Assembly: GCA_963712435.1 (NCBI GenBank)
Contig: CAVQIB010000013.1
Coordinates: 124,001-188,000 of the forward strand
Origin: Rhodoplanes sp963712435
Lineage (GTDB): Bacteria; Pseudomonadota; Alphaproteobacteria; Rhizobiales; Xanthobacteraceae
Direction: 5' to 3'
Length of the DNA stretch: 64,000 nt
Within the stretch, counting starts at the first letter, position 1. The number at the start of each line of letters is the position of its first letter. The notes under the pieces were generated by a model. It was not told where the DNA came from. It was given only the letters and a program-made list of their open reading frames with translations, and did not search any database. Shown here one piece after another: positions 49,125 through 58,199 of this stretch. Position numbers and translations under genes: made by a program.

Positions 49125-49904
49125 ATGCCGTTCCGCCGCCTGCTTCTCGCCGCCTTCGCCTTCGCGCCCGCGGCGTGTCTGATCATCGGCGGCGTCGTCG
49201 CCGCCGGCGCGCAGAGCTTCTCGACGGAGCAGCGCAAGGAGATCGAAGAGGTCGTCCGCGGCTATCTTCTGCGCAATCCCGAGGTGCTGCAGGACGTGAT
49301 GCTCGAACTCGAAAAGCGCCAATCGGCGGCGGAAGCGGAAAAAGCCAAGGCGGCGGTGAAGAGCAATGCCGAGTTGCTGTTCAACTCGCCGCGCAGCGTG
49401 GTGATCGGCAATCCGAAGGGCGACGTCACGCTGATCGAGTTCTTCGATTATAATTGCGGGTTCTGCAAGCGCGCGCTGACCGACCTGCTCGACCTGATGA
49501 AGGCCGATCCCAAGCTGCGCGTCGTGCTCAAGGAGTTTCCCGTTCTGGGCGAAGGCTCGGTCGATGCGGCGCGCGTCGCGGTCGCGGCCAATCTGCAGGA
49601 CAAGAGCGGGAAGAAGTATTTCGACTTGCACCAGAAGCTGCTTGCGAGCCGCGGGCCGGTCGACAAGGCGCGCGCGCTCGCCGCCGCCAAGGAGGTCGGG
49701 CTCGACGTCGCGCGCATCGAACGCGACATCGCGGGCGACGAGGTTCGCGCGACGCTCGCCGAAAGCCTCAAGCTCGCCGAATCGCTCGGCCTCAACGGCA
49801 CGCCGAGCTACGTGATCGGCGACGATGTCGTGATTGGCGCGGTCGGCCAGGACGCGCTGAAACAGAAAGTGAGCTGGGCGCGCTGCGGCCAGGTCGCGTG
49901 CTGA
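49125..49904 (+). CDS. DsbA family thiol-disulfide oxidoreductase
   Basis: A 259-residue periplasmic thioredoxin-fold protein. A signal or anchor segment (residues 5-29) is followed by a coiled region (EIEEVVRGYLLRNPEVLQDVMLELEKRQS), as in ScsC/Com1-type DsbA proteins. The catalytic motif is FFDYNCGFCKRAL (CGFC), and the cis-Pro loop is NGTPSYVIGDDVV. The N-terminal stalk suggests an oligomeric isomerase like ScsC. It lies directly downstream of the M48 protease, both acting on envelope protein folding. Confidence 0.92.
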   Translation: MPFRRLLLAAFAFAPAACLIIGGVVAAGAQSFSTEQRKEIEEVVRGYLLRNPEVLQDVMLELEKRQSAAEAEKAKAAVKSNAELLFNSPRSVVIGNPKGDVTLIEFFDYNCGFCKRALTDLLDLMKADPKLRVVLKEFPVLGEGSVDAARVAVAANLQDKSGKKYFDLHQKLLASRGPVDKARALAAAKEVGLDVARIERDIAGDEVRATLAESLKLAESLGLNGTPSYVIGDDVVIGAVGQDALKQKVSWARCGQVAC

Positions 49905-49928
49905 ATCCGTCGGCTCAAGCGATCGCCG

Positions 49929-50342
49929 TCACTGGACGCAAAAGGCGGTGAAGCGGCCGATTTCGCTCGTCGGGACGCCGGCGGCCGTCCCGTAATGCAC
50001 GCAGTGCGCGACACGATCGCCGTAGCTGCTGCGCTTGGCCGTTCCACGGGGAATCACGACAGGCGGAAGGCCCGGCGCGGTGACGATGCGCGGCCCCGCG
50101 CGCCGTCCCATCCGGTCTGGCGTCGCCGGTCCGGGCGCGACCGGGGTCGAGAGTCCCGGCAGCTCTGGGGCGGCAGGACCGGGCGCGATGGCTCCGGCCG
50201 CGCCGGGCGCGATCGCCGGAGGGGCCAGTCCGCCGCCCGGCGAAGGAACGGATGGCGCGACGCCGGGAAAGGCGCTGCCGACGCTCTGCGCTGCGGCGCC
50301 TGCTTGCGCCGCGCAGGCGAGCAGCACGGCGAGGCCGATCAT
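49929..50342 (-). CDS. Exported proline/glycine-rich protein, unknown
   Basis: A 137-residue protein. A signal peptide (MIGLAVLLACAAQAGAAAQ) is followed by a low-complexity Pro/Gly/Ala region with repeated PGxxxP units (residues 20-80). The C-terminal domain reads PPVVIPRGTAKRSSYGDRVAHCVHYGTAAGVPTSEIGRFTAFCVQ, with two Cys that may pair. I do not recognise a family. Similar short exported proteins are common in Hyphomicrobiales. ATG 50342 was chosen as the start of the signal peptide. It is convergent with the DsbA-like gene. Confidence 0.62.
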   Translation of the reverse strand: MIGLAVLLACAAQAGAAAQSVGSAFPGVAPSVPSPGGGLAPPAIAPGAAGAIAPGPAAPELPGLSTPVAPGPATPDRMGRRAGPRIVTAPGLPPVVIPRGTAKRSSYGDRVAHCVHYGTAAGVPTSEIGRFTAFCVQ

Positions 50343-50487
50343 GCGGACTTTGTCCAATCGCTGCTCTCCAAGCCGGATCGATGCGAGCGACGAAGGCGGG
50401 AGCGGCGATTCGCCGAGTGTGCGCAGTCCGGCCGAAGGGCGCATGCCGAAGTGCAAACGCGGCGTTCAGGCGGTCTCGCGTTTTCCG

Positions 50488-50808
50488 CTACTTTGTTTTC
50501 ACCTCGTCGATCGCGCGCGCCATCAATTCCTCCATGGTGCGGCGAATCTGGTGATCGGATTGCGTGATTCCCTTCGCGTCGAAGTCCGCGCGCACCTTCG
50601 CGAACACGTCGTTGTCGCCGGGCGCCTCGAGATCGGAGATCACGACCTCCTTGGCGTAAGCGTCGCCTTCCGCGCCGGACAGGCCGAGCTTTTCCGCCGC
50701 CCACAGGCCAAGCAGCCTGTTGCGGCGCGCGGTCGCCCTGAACCGAAGCTCCTCGTCATGGGCGAACTGCTTTTCAAAACCTTCCTTGCGCTTGTCGAAA
50801 CTGTTCAT
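50488..50808 (-). CDS. DUF1476 protein (F1Fo-ATPase zeta-type inhibitor)
   Basis: A 106-residue DUF1476 protein. In alphaproteobacteria this family is the zeta subunit, which inhibits ATP hydrolysis by F1Fo-ATP synthase. The sequence shows the expected start SFDKRKEGFEKQFAHDEELRFRATARRNRLLGLWAAE, the inhibitory N-terminal helix. It continues GLSGAEGDAYAKEVVISDLEAPGDNDVFAKVRADF and ends MEELMARAIDEVK. Length and motifs are typical. It is divergent from purC, an order I recall from several Hyphomicrobiales genomes. Confidence 0.92.
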   Translation of the reverse strand: MNSFDKRKEGFEKQFAHDEELRFRATARRNRLLGLWAAEKLGLSGAEGDAYAKEVVISDLEAPGDNDVFAKVRADFDAKGITQSDHQIRRTMEELMARAIDEVKTK

Positions 50809-51094
50809 GGCAAACCTCGTCACTCTAACGCGCCGGTAAAATCGCGCGTGGGGGTTCGGTATCGCGCCTTGCACATTGGCGCGCGTAGGTCAAGGGCGGT
50901 CGAACCCTCGCGCTAGTCCTCATTGCACGCCATTGGGGAGAGGTCTATGTCAATTGTGCTTGCACCGACCTTCGGCTAGTTTTGCTGTCGCAGCAGGCGA
51001 GCCAAGTCTCTCTGCTCGATGTCGCCGCCGGCCTTGAAACTCGAACTCGGAGCCACGGCATCAGATGGATTTCCTCAAGCCACGGTACACCCCT

Positions 51095-51862
51095 ATGAGC
51101 CGCCGTCGCCGCATCTACGAAGGCAAGGCGAAGGTCCTCTACGAGGGCCCGGAGCCTGGAACGCTGATCCAGCATTTCAAGGACGACGCCACCGCGTTCA
51201 ACGCCAAGAAGCACCAGGTGATCGAAGGCAAGGGTGTTCTCAACAACCGCATCTCCGAATATCTGTTCCAGCATCTGAACGATATCGGCGTGCCGACGCA
51301 TTTCATTCGTCGGCTCAATATGCGCGAGCAATTGATCCGCGAGGTGGAGATCATTCCGCTCGAGGTGGTGATCCGCAATGTCGCCGCGGGATCGCTGTCG
51401 CAGCGGCTCGGGATCGAGGAGGGCACGCAGCTGCCGCGCTCGATCATCGAGTTCTATTACAAGAACGACGCGCTCGGCGACCCGATGGTGGCGGAGGAGC
51501 ACATCACCGCGTTCGGCTGGGCGACCCCGCAGGAGATCGACGACGTGATGGCGCTTGCGATCCGCGTCAACGATTTCCTCTGCGGCCTGTTTCTCGGCGT
51601 CGGCATCCGGCTGGTCGATTTCAAGATGGAATGCGGCCGGCTGTGGGAAAACGAAATGATGCGGATCGTCGTCGCCGACGAGATCTCTCCCGATTCCTGC
51701 CGGCTGTGGGACATCAAATCGAACGAGAAGCTCGACAAGGACCGCTTCCGTCGCGATCTCGGCGGCTTGCTCGAGGCCTATACCGAAGTCGCGCGCAGGC
51801 TCGGCATCATGAGCGAGAACGAGCGTCCGCAGGGGTCGGGCCCGATCCTCGTGAAGGGCTGA
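51095..51862 (+). CDS. purC: SAICAR synthetase
   Basis: PurC ligates CAIR and aspartate in purine synthesis. It has 255 residues from ATG 51095 (MSRRRRIYEGKAKVLYEGPEP), the usual alphaproteobacterial start. ATG 51065 would add ten residues. Motifs are DDATAFNAKKHQVIEGKGVLNNRIS, EVVIRNVAAGSLSQRLGI, IEFYYKNDALGDP, LVDFKMECGR and ADEISPDSCRLWD. The purS and purQ genes follow after an inserted Uma2 gene. purL is not in the window. Confidence 0.95.
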   Translation: MSRRRRIYEGKAKVLYEGPEPGTLIQHFKDDATAFNAKKHQVIEGKGVLNNRISEYLFQHLNDIGVPTHFIRRLNMREQLIREVEIIPLEVVIRNVAAGSLSQRLGIEEGTQLPRSIIEFYYKNDALGDPMVAEEHITAFGWATPQEIDDVMALAIRVNDFLCGLFLGVGIRLVDFKMECGRLWENEMMRIVVADEISPDSCRLWDIKSNEKLDKDRFRRDLGGLLEAYTEVARRLGIMSENERPQGSGPILVKG

Positions 51863-52015
51863 GGCCCGCGAAGCCGGGCGATGCGCCCGGTCGCCCCGAT
51901 TTTGGCGCGCAATGTTCCTGGCGACGTTCGGTGACCCGGTTCGGAGCGCGGGACCGGCTGGATATTCGGCTTGCGGGGGCTTATTTTCGCGCGGCAGGCG
52001 ATTTGGAGAGCCGTC

Positions 52016-52594
52016 ATGGTTGTCCCGAGGATCAGCACCGCGCCCCAAACGGTCGACGAGTTCTACGAATTCACCGCCAAGCAGCCGGACGAGGAGAAGT
52101 GGGAGCTGATCGAGGGGGAGTTCGTCTTGCAGGCGTCGCCCGGTCCTCCGCACCAGCGCATCGTGAAAAACCTCACCATTGCGCTTGGTCTTCGGGAGCG
52201 CGAACGCGACGCGCCGTGGGAAGTTCTGCCGGGCCTCGGGGTGCGCATCTCCAACATCAGCCGTCCCGAGCCTGACGTTCTCATTCTCCCGAAGCTCGCG
52301 CCTCCACTCGATCCGTTCGAGCGCGATCGCGACGACGTCATCGTCGTATTCGAGATTTTGTCGCCATCCACGGCGGATCGTGATCTGCGGTGGAAGCGCG
52401 CGGCCTACACCTCTATCCCGTCGCTGACCCATTATGTCGTGATCGCGCAGGACGCCGTCGACGTGGTCGTGTTCGCGCGCGACAGCGGCTTTGCCGAGCG
52501 ACGGTTCCGCGCGCGCGCCGACGCGATCGATTTCCCGACGCTCGGGGTAGTCCTGCCGCTCGCCGAGATTTACCGCGACACGGGTCTTGCATGA
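52016..52594 (+). CDS. Uma2 family (DUF820) putative endonuclease
   Basis: A 192-residue protein of the Uma2/DUF820 family, which has a PD-(D/E)xK nuclease-like fold. Visible are TVDEFYEFTAKQPDEEKWELIEGEFVLQASPGPPHQRIVKNL, RPEPDVLIL (the PD of the active site) and VVFEILSPSTADRDLRWKRAAYTSIPSLTHYVVI, which supplies ExxS and K. The family is abundant in cyanobacteria and scattered elsewhere, with unknown role. It sits between purC and purS on the same strand, where most alphaproteobacteria have no gene. ATG 52016 was chosen because the family starts there. Confidence 0.86.
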   Translation: MVVPRISTAPQTVDEFYEFTAKQPDEEKWELIEGEFVLQASPGPPHQRIVKNLTIALGLRERERDAPWEVLPGLGVRISNISRPEPDVLILPKLAPPLDPFERDRDDVIVVFEILSPSTADRDLRWKRAAYTSIPSLTHYVVIAQDAVDVVVFARDSGFAERRFRARADAIDFPTLGVVLPLAEIYRDTGLA

Positions 52595-52692
52595 TAATTC
52601 GCCGGTGAAGATGCGCGCGCCCGCATTGAGGCCGGAGGGAAACGGTGGTAACGCGGGGGCGCAACGCCCCGTTCGTCATTCAGAGGCAGGCG

Positions 52693-52935
52693 ATGAAAGC
52701 CCGAGTTTTCGTAACGCTGAAGTCCGGCATCCTCGATCCGCAAGGCAAGGCGATCGAAGGCGCTCTGCGCTCGCTCGGCGTCGACGGCGTCACCAGCGTG
52801 CGCCAGGGCAAGGTGTTCGAGATAGAGGTCGCCGGCGACGACCGTGCGGGCGTCGAGGCGGTGCTGAAGCAAGCGGCGGACCGGCTTCTCGCCAACACCG
52901 TGATCGAGAACTACCGCGTCGAGATCGCGCCCTGA
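52693..52935 (+). CDS. purS: Phosphoribosylformylglycinamidine synthase subunit PurS
   Basis: An 80-residue subunit of the three-part FGAM synthase (PurS-PurQ-PurL). The sequence is typical: MKARVFVTLKSGILDPQGKAIEGALRSLG, VRQGKVFEIEV, ADRLLANTVIENYRVE. GAGGCAGGCG lies just before ATG 52693. It is followed 59 bases later by purQ. Confidence 0.95.
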   Translation: MKARVFVTLKSGILDPQGKAIEGALRSLGVDGVTSVRQGKVFEIEVAGDDRAGVEAVLKQAADRLLANTVIENYRVEIAP

Positions 52936-52994
52936 CGCGCGCGGCCGGAGAGAAACAGGCTGACGCACGCCCGCGCTTATTGGCCGGAACCATC

Positions 52995-53700
52995 ATGAAC
53001 GCCGCCGTCCTCGTCTTTCCCGGCATCAATCGCGAGCGTGACATGGCGCGCGCGCTGACCTTCGCGGCCGGTCGCCCGCCGGCCATGGTCTGGCATGCGG
53101 AGACCGAGCTTCCCCCTGGCGCCGATCTCGTCGTCGTTCCCGGCGGGTTCTCCTACGGCGATTATCTGCGCTGCGGCGCGATCGCGGCGCGTGCGCCGAT
53201 CATGGATGCGGTGCGCGCCTTCGCCGGTCGCGGCGGGCTTGTGCTCGGCGTCTGCAACGGTTTCCAGATTCTGTGCGAGGCGGGGCTCCTGCCGGGCGCT
53301 CTGATGCGCAATGCGGGGCTGAAGTTCATCTGCCACGACGCCTATCTGCGCGTCGAACGCTCGGACACACCCTTCACGCAGGGCTACGATGCGGGTCAGG
53401 TGATCCGCGTGCCGGTTGCGCACGGGGAAGGCAATTACGTCGCCGATGCGGAGACGATCGCGCGGCTCGAAGGCGAGGGGCGCATCATCTTCCGCTACGC
53501 CTCGCCCGATGGCGCGCTCACGCCCGAGTGGAACATCAACGGTTCGATCTACGCGATCGCCGGCATACTGAACGAGCGCGGCAATGTGCTCGGCATGATG
53601 CCGCACCCCGAGAACCACGTCGAACCGGCCATGGGATGCATCGACGGCCGCGCGCTGTTCGCCGGCCTTGCCGCGTGTTCTTGCCGAGCGGGGCGGCTGA
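52995..53700 (+). CDS. purQ: Phosphoribosylformylglycinamidine synthase subunit PurQ (3' frameshift)
   Basis: The glutaminase subunit of FGAM synthase, about 234 residues. It is a class I amidotransferase: VLVFPGINRERDMARAL, VVPGGFSYGDYLRCGAIA, GLVLGVCNGFQILCEAGLLPGAL (the nucleophile Cys is in GVCNG), and the C-terminal MMPHPENHVEP with the His of the triad. Near 53675 one extra base shifts the frame. The expected end VLAERGG stops at TGA 53698-53700, while the frame as given runs on over the convergent GST gene. The catalytic part is intact. Confidence 0.92.
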
Positions 53701-53726
53701 GCCGCGGGCGAACGGCAAGACCGTCG

Positions 53727-54372
53727 TCACCGTCGCAGGGGATATCCGGGCATGAGGTCGTAAGGGTGCTTCCAGCCCGGGAGCGCCTTGATGCGCTCAA
53801 GCCAGCCGCCGATATTGCGATAGATGGCCGGGATGTCGAAGCCGAACTCATCGGCCGGGTAAAACATGTATCCGCACATCGACAGGTCGGCGATGGTCGG
53901 CCGTTCTCCCAGAACGAAGGGCCGCGTGGCGAGCCGCTTGTCCACGATCGCGAGCGAGACGTCGATGCGCCCCTTGATATAGCCGAGCACCGCAGGGTCG
54001 CCGGGAGAGGGGGCAAGCGTTCTCAGGAAGCGATAGGGGCCGAGAAAGCCGCCGACTTTCTGGTTGTCGAAAATCATCCAGCGCAGCGTTTCGCGTTCTT
54101 CGTCTTGTCCCTGCGGCAGGAATTTGCCCGACCTCTCAGCGAGGTAGGTTAGGCAAACGGCGGATTGGCTGAGCTTTCGCTCGCCATGCACGAGCACGGG
54201 CGCCTCGCCCATCTCATTGACCTTCGTGCGGTACTCCTCAGTCCGCGTTTCGCCCTTGCCGAAAAAGTCGACGAAGATCGGACGCCAATCGGCGCTGACC
54301 AGATTGAGCATCAGCGCGACGCGGTACGCGTTTTCCGGACTGGGCGAAACAGTAGAGCTCGTATTCGGCCAT
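53727..54372 (-). pseudogene. Glutathione S-transferase family protein (one frameshift)
   Basis: A cytosolic GST of about 214 residues. ATG 54372 gives MAEYELYCFAQSG. After one extra A near 54333 the frame continues MLNLVSADWRPIFVDFFGKGETRTEEY, APVLVHGERKLSQSAVCLTYLAERSGKFLP (cis-Pro and the QSA glutathione site), RPFVLGERPTIADLSMCGYMF and GWKHPYDLMPGYPL. The two pieces join perfectly to the family pattern, so the break is probably technical. It is convergent with purQ. The substrate is unknown. Confidence 0.88.
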
Positions 54373-54778
54373 CGCAGAAATCCAAATCGGAAAAAAGCGG
54401 CGCGGCGACGTGTAGCGTAACGCCGGGCGCCGCGGAAGCCGATCGGCTAGCACACGGCATAGTCCATCTCGACTCCGCGGCGGGGGCGAGCGAGCCGCCG
54501 CCTGTTCGCTTGCGGCAAACGGACGCGTGACACATGCGTGAATGCGGCGGTCGAACGCACATTCCACTCGTTTTTGCCTCGAGTTTGTTCAATAAGGAGC
54601 GGCGTGAGCGAGGCCTGCTCGTGGAAAACCGCACCGACGCCTTGTTCCGCGCCTGTTCGCGCCCATGTCCATCCACGCTTCAAGGAGTTGCGCGGCCGAC
54701 CGCAAGATTGGGCCTGACGGTCCGCGCCCGTGATGGTATAAGCCCGGCCGCGCCGCGCACAGCATTCGGCTCAGTTCC
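54373..54778 (+). other. Intergenic region between GST and kup
   Basis: 406 bases without a supported gene. It contains the candidate kup promoter near its right end. No RNA gene, operator palindrome or long repeat was recognised. Confidence 0.5.
54714..54742 (+). promoter_or_regulatory. Putative kup promoter
   Basis: CTGACG (54714-54719) and TATAAG (54737-54742) are spaced by 17 bases. Transcription would start near 54749, giving a 5' leader of about 30 bases before ATG 54779. The -10 is close to consensus. The -35 is weaker. Confidence 0.5.
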
Positions 54779-56701
54779 ATGGATCAACGCGCTGCCCCCC
54801 TGCGAACCGAGACGATGCCCGCACACAACCATGCCGACCAGCCCGTCGGGAGGCGCTTCCTCTCGCTCACGCTTGGCAGCGTCGGCGTCGTCTATGGCGA
54901 CATCGGCACGAGCCCGCTCTACGCCTTTCGCGAGGCGCTGAAGGCGGCGGTCGGCGACGGGCCGATCACGCAGGACGCGGTGCTCGGCGTGCTTTCGCTC
55001 ATCCTGTGGGCGCTGACCATCGTCGTCACCGCGAAATATGTTCTCATCCTGCTGCGCGCCGACAACAATGGCGAGGGCGGCACGCTCTCGCTGATGGCGC
55101 TCGCCTCGCGCGCTCTCGGCCAGCGCACCATGCCGGTCTTCCTGCTGGGCATTGTCGGCGCCGCCATGTTCTACGGCGATTCGATCATCACGCCGGCGAT
55201 CTCGGTCTTGTCCGCGGTGGAAGGATTGAAGATCGTCACCCCCGCATTCGGGCACGCCGTGCTGCCGCTCACGATCGCGATCCTGATCGGCCTGTTTGCG
55301 GTGCAAGCGCACGGCACGGCGCGGGTGGCGGCGTTTTTCGGCCCGATCATGGTGGTGTGGTTTGTCACGCTTGCGGCTCTCGGCTTCCTGCATCTCGCCG
55401 ACGATCCGCACATTTTCGCCGCGATCAACCCGCTCTACGGCGTCAAGTTCCTGATCGCGCATCCCATGATCGGTCTCGTCACGCTCGGCCTCGTATTCCT
55501 CGCCGTGACGGGCGGCGAAGCGCTCTACGCCGATCTCGGCCATTTCGGCCGGCGGCCGATCCAGACCGCATGGTTCGTGCTCGTCTTTCCGGCTCTCGTG
55601 ATCAACTATTTCGGCCAGGGCGCCATGGTGCTGGCGGACCCGAGCGCGCTCGAAAACCCGTTCTACCGGATGGCGCCCGAGCCGCTCTTGATCCCCATGG
55701 TGGTGCTCGCGACCGCGGCGACGGTCATTGCGAGCCAGGCGGTGATCACCGGGGCCTTTTCCATTACCCGCCAGGCGATCCAGCTCGGCCTCATTCCGCG
55801 GCTCGCCATCCGTCACACGTCGGAAACGCAGTCGGGGCAGATCTACATTCCCCGCGTGAACACCGCGCTGCTGGTCGGCGTGTTGTTGCTCGTCGCCTTG
55901 TTCAGGACCTCGAGCCATCTCGCCTCCGCCTACGGGATCGCGGTGACGATGACCATGGTGGTCGACGGATTGCTCGCTTTCGTCGTGATCTGGAAGCTGT
56001 GGCAATGGGGGCCGTGGGCCGCGGCCGCGCTGGTCGCGCCGTTTGTCCTGGTCGATTTGACCTTCTTCAGCGCCAATCTGCTCAAGCTGCTGGAAGGGGC
56101 GTGGGCGCCGCTGTTGTTCGGCGGCGTCATCGTGCTGATGATCACCACCTGGCAGCGCGGCACGCGGCTGCTGAGCGCCAAGACCCGCCACCTCGAAATA
56201 CCGCTCGAAATGCTGGTCGACAATCTCACGAAGAAACCGCCGCATATCGTCCCGGGCACCGCGGTATTCCTGACCAGCGACCCCGAGTCCGCGCCCACCG
56301 CGCTGTTGCACAATCTGAAGCACAACAAGGTGCTGCACGAGCACAATGTGGTCCTCACCATCGCCACGGCGGACATGCCGCGCGTATCCGAGGAGGAGCG
56401 GGTGCGCATGACCGAGTTGTCGCCTTTGTTCAAGAAGGTGGAGCTGCAATTCGGGTTCATGGAGACGCCGAACGTGCCGAAGGGGCTTGCCATCGCCCGC
56501 AAGCAGGGGTGGCATTTCGACATCATGTCGACGTCGTTTTTCCTGTCCCGCCGGCTGCTCAAGCCGGCGGCCAAATCCGGGATGCCCCGCTGGCAGGACG
56601 ACCTCTTCATACGGCTGTCGAAATCCGCCAGCGACGCGACCGACTTCTTCCAGATTCCGACGGGACGGGTGGTCGAGGTCGGCACCCAGGTCACCGTCTA
56701 G
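54779..56701 (+). CDS. kup: KUP/HAK potassium uptake protein
   Basis: A 640-residue K+/H+ symporter. About twelve hydrophobic segments fill residues 28-430, with a C-terminal cytoplasmic domain (450-640). Family motifs are LGSVGVVYGDIGTSPLYAFREAL, RADNNGEGGTLSLMALA, GAAMFYGDSIITPAISVLSAVEGL, TGGEALYADLGHFGRRPIQ, GSFSITRQ-like GAFSITRQAIQLGLIPR and SSHLASAYGIAVT. The length and sequence are typical of alphaproteobacterial Kup. It stands alone. Confidence 0.95.
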   Translation: MDQRAAPLRTETMPAHNHADQPVGRRFLSLTLGSVGVVYGDIGTSPLYAFREALKAAVGDGPITQDAVLGVLSLILWALTIVVTAKYVLILLRADNNGEGGTLSLMALASRALGQRTMPVFLLGIVGAAMFYGDSIITPAISVLSAVEGLKIVTPAFGHAVLPLTIAILIGLFAVQAHGTARVAAFFGPIMVVWFVTLAALGFLHLADDPHIFAAINPLYGVKFLIAHPMIGLVTLGLVFLAVTGGEALYADLGHFGRRPIQTAWFVLVFPALVINYFGQGAMVLADPSALENPFYRMAPEPLLIPMVVLATAATVIASQAVITGAFSITRQAIQLGLIPRLAIRHTSETQSGQIYIPRVNTALLVGVLLLVALFRTSSHLASAYGIAVTMTMVVDGLLAFVVIWKLWQWGPWAAAALVAPFVLVDLTFFSANLLKLLEGAWAPLLFGGVIVLMITTWQRGTRLLSAKTRHLEIPLEMLVDNLTKKPPHIVPGTAVFLTSDPESAPTALLHNLKHNKVLHEHNVVLTIATADMPRVSEEERVRMTELSPLFKKVELQFGFMETPNVPKGLAIARKQGWHFDIMSTSFFLSRRLLKPAAKSGMPRWQDDLFIRLSKSASDATDFFQIPTGRVVEVGTQVTV

Positions 56702-57025
56702 CGTTTCCATTGTGCGGCGGCGGCAGAAGGCGCGTTTTGCCCGCGTTCGGCTTTGTCTCTGCACCCGTTGATTGCAACGCTTGGGCGGCCGGGATAGGGT
56801 CGCGCCGAACGCGGAACCCCATGATCGCGCTCGATCCGCCCAAGATGACCGGCCGGAGCTCACGTCATGCTGAAGCTTTCGGTCACGCGGCCGCAGTCGC
56901 CGCCGGAAGAAATTTCACTCTCTTGTTGTGAGTGCGTCGTAACGAATGTATATACCTCCGCAAACCTTAGGCGGCCAGAGAAGAAGCCGCTGAGCCAGGG
57001 AGTTGGCGTTGGGAGTGAATGTATC
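56702..57025 (+). other. Intergenic region upstream of dksA
   Basis: 324 bases with no supported gene. It contains the candidate dksA promoter (56926-56954) and a leader of about 65 bases. Nothing else was recognised. Confidence 0.5.
56926..56954 (+). promoter_or_regulatory. Putative dksA promoter
   Basis: TTGTGA (56926-56931) and TATATA (56949-56954) are separated by 17 bases. This AT-rich spot stands out in a very GC-rich region. Transcription would start near 56961. Confidence 0.5.
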
Positions 57026-57442
57026 ATGCGCCCGGAGAAGAATGGCCATTATCGGCCGACCGACAAAGAACCTTTTATGAACGAACGGCAGCGCGAATAT
57101 TTTCGCAAGAAGCTGCTGGCCTGGAGAGAGGACATTCTACGAGAAGCGAAAGAGACGCTTTCGCATCTGCAGGATGAAAACCAAAACCATCCCGACCTCG
57201 CGGATCGCGCCTCATCGGAAACCGAGCGTTCCATCGAGCTTCGCGCGCGCGACCGCCAGCGCAAGCTGATCGCCAAGATCGATGCTGCGCTGCAGCGAAT
57301 CGATGACGGCACTTACGGCTATTGCGAGGAAACCGGCGAGCCGATCTCGATCAAGCGTCTCGAAGCGCGTCCGATCGCGACCTTGTCGATCGAGGCGCAG
57401 GAGCGGCATGAGCGGCGTGAACGGGTCTATCGCGAGGGCTGA
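57026..57442 (+). CDS. dksA: RNA polymerase-binding transcription factor DksA
   Basis: A 138-residue DksA that acts with ppGpp on RNA polymerase through its secondary channel. The coiled-coil hairpin is QREYFRKKLLAWREDILREAKETLSHLQDE, the tip HPDLADRASSETERSIELRARDR (the DxxDxA tip). The C-terminal zinc-finger region reads YGYCEETGEPISIKRLEARPIATLSIEAQERHERRE. Only one of the usual four cysteines is kept (YCEE). That is normal for alphaproteobacterial DksA, which folds without zinc or with an altered site. ATG 57026 gives the usual N-terminal extension. ATG 57077 is also possible. Confidence 0.93.
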   Translation: MRPEKNGHYRPTDKEPFMNERQREYFRKKLLAWREDILREAKETLSHLQDENQNHPDLADRASSETERSIELRARDRQRKLIAKIDAALQRIDDGTYGYCEETGEPISIKRLEARPIATLSIEAQERHERRERVYREG

Positions 57443-57596
57443 GCGCCCAAGCCGGCGAGCGCTCGCTCAGGCGATAGGCGAGTAGTAATACTCTCGGCGA
57501 TGCTTGCGAACTCGACTATAGGCCATAAACCACCGCCGCCGTGCTCCAACGCCCGGCGTGATTGATCCTCCGCACCCGATCGCCTATCTCCGAACC

Positions 57597-58199
57597 ATGT
57601 CGGCAACCTCCGATAAGCCGGGCGTGATAGCGCCGCCTCCCTTGATCGCGCTCGCGGCGCTTGCGGCCGGTCTTGCGCTCGATTGGCTGTGGCCCGTGAA
57701 CCTGCTGCGCGATGCGCTGGGATTTTCCGGCCGCCTCGCCCTGGGCGGCCTCTGCATGGCGGCGGGGCTCGGCCTTGCCATCGTCGCGGAGCGCACGTTC
57801 CACCGGCTCGGCACCAACGCCGCTCCCTGGAGACCTGCGCTGCGGCTGGCCGCGACCGGCCCGTACGCCTACACGCGCAACCCGATGTATATCGGACTCG
57901 GGCTGTTCGTCGCTGGGCTCGCCGTCGCGCTCGCCTCGGCCTGGACGCTCGCGATGCTGGTTCCCGCCGCGCTCGCGCTGCATTACGGCGTGGTCAGGCG
58001 CGAGGAGCGCTATCTCGAAGCGAAGTTCGGCGACGACTATCGCGCCTTCAAGGCGAGCGTGCCGCGGTACGGCGGGCGCGGTGATCACCCGGGGCAGCAG
58101 CGGCGCCACCCGAACTGCGGCTCGGTGAAGGACGCTCACGACGGGGGCTTGATCACCCCGCAGGCGATGCGGCCGCCGGCGCTGGCCATGTTGCGATAA
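57597..58199 (+). CDS. Isoprenylcysteine carboxyl methyltransferase-like membrane protein
   Basis: A membrane methyltransferase of the ICMT/PEMT-like group, about 170-200 residues. Several hydrophobic segments (PPLIALAALAAGLALDWLWP, LALGGLCMAAGLGLAIVAE, LGLFVAGLAVALASAWTLAMLVPAALALHYGVV) surround the SAM-binding motif LAATGPYAYTRNPMYIGLGL. The end EERYLEAKFGDDYRAFKASVPRYG is typical. The last 40 residues, from about 58080, are unlike the family and overlap the sodC 3' end by 64 bases, so the true stop may be earlier and a frame error is possible. The substrate is unknown. Confidence 0.82.
   Translation: MSATSDKPGVIAPPPLIALAALAAGLALDWLWPVNLLRDALGFSGRLALGGLCMAAGLGLAIVAERTFHRLGTNAAPWRPALRLAATGPYAYTRNPMYIGLGLFVAGLAVALASAWTLAMLVPAALALHYGVVRREERYLEAKFGDDYRAFKASVPRYGGRGDHPGQQRRHPNCGSVKDAHDGGLITPQAMRPPALAMLR

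Noticed and set aside
54680..56863. Long minus-strand open frame (over 700 codons) opposite kup
   Set aside because: It is the complement shadow of kup, rich in Arg, His, Asp and Gln, with no family features. Similar long shadows lie opposite other GC-rich genes.
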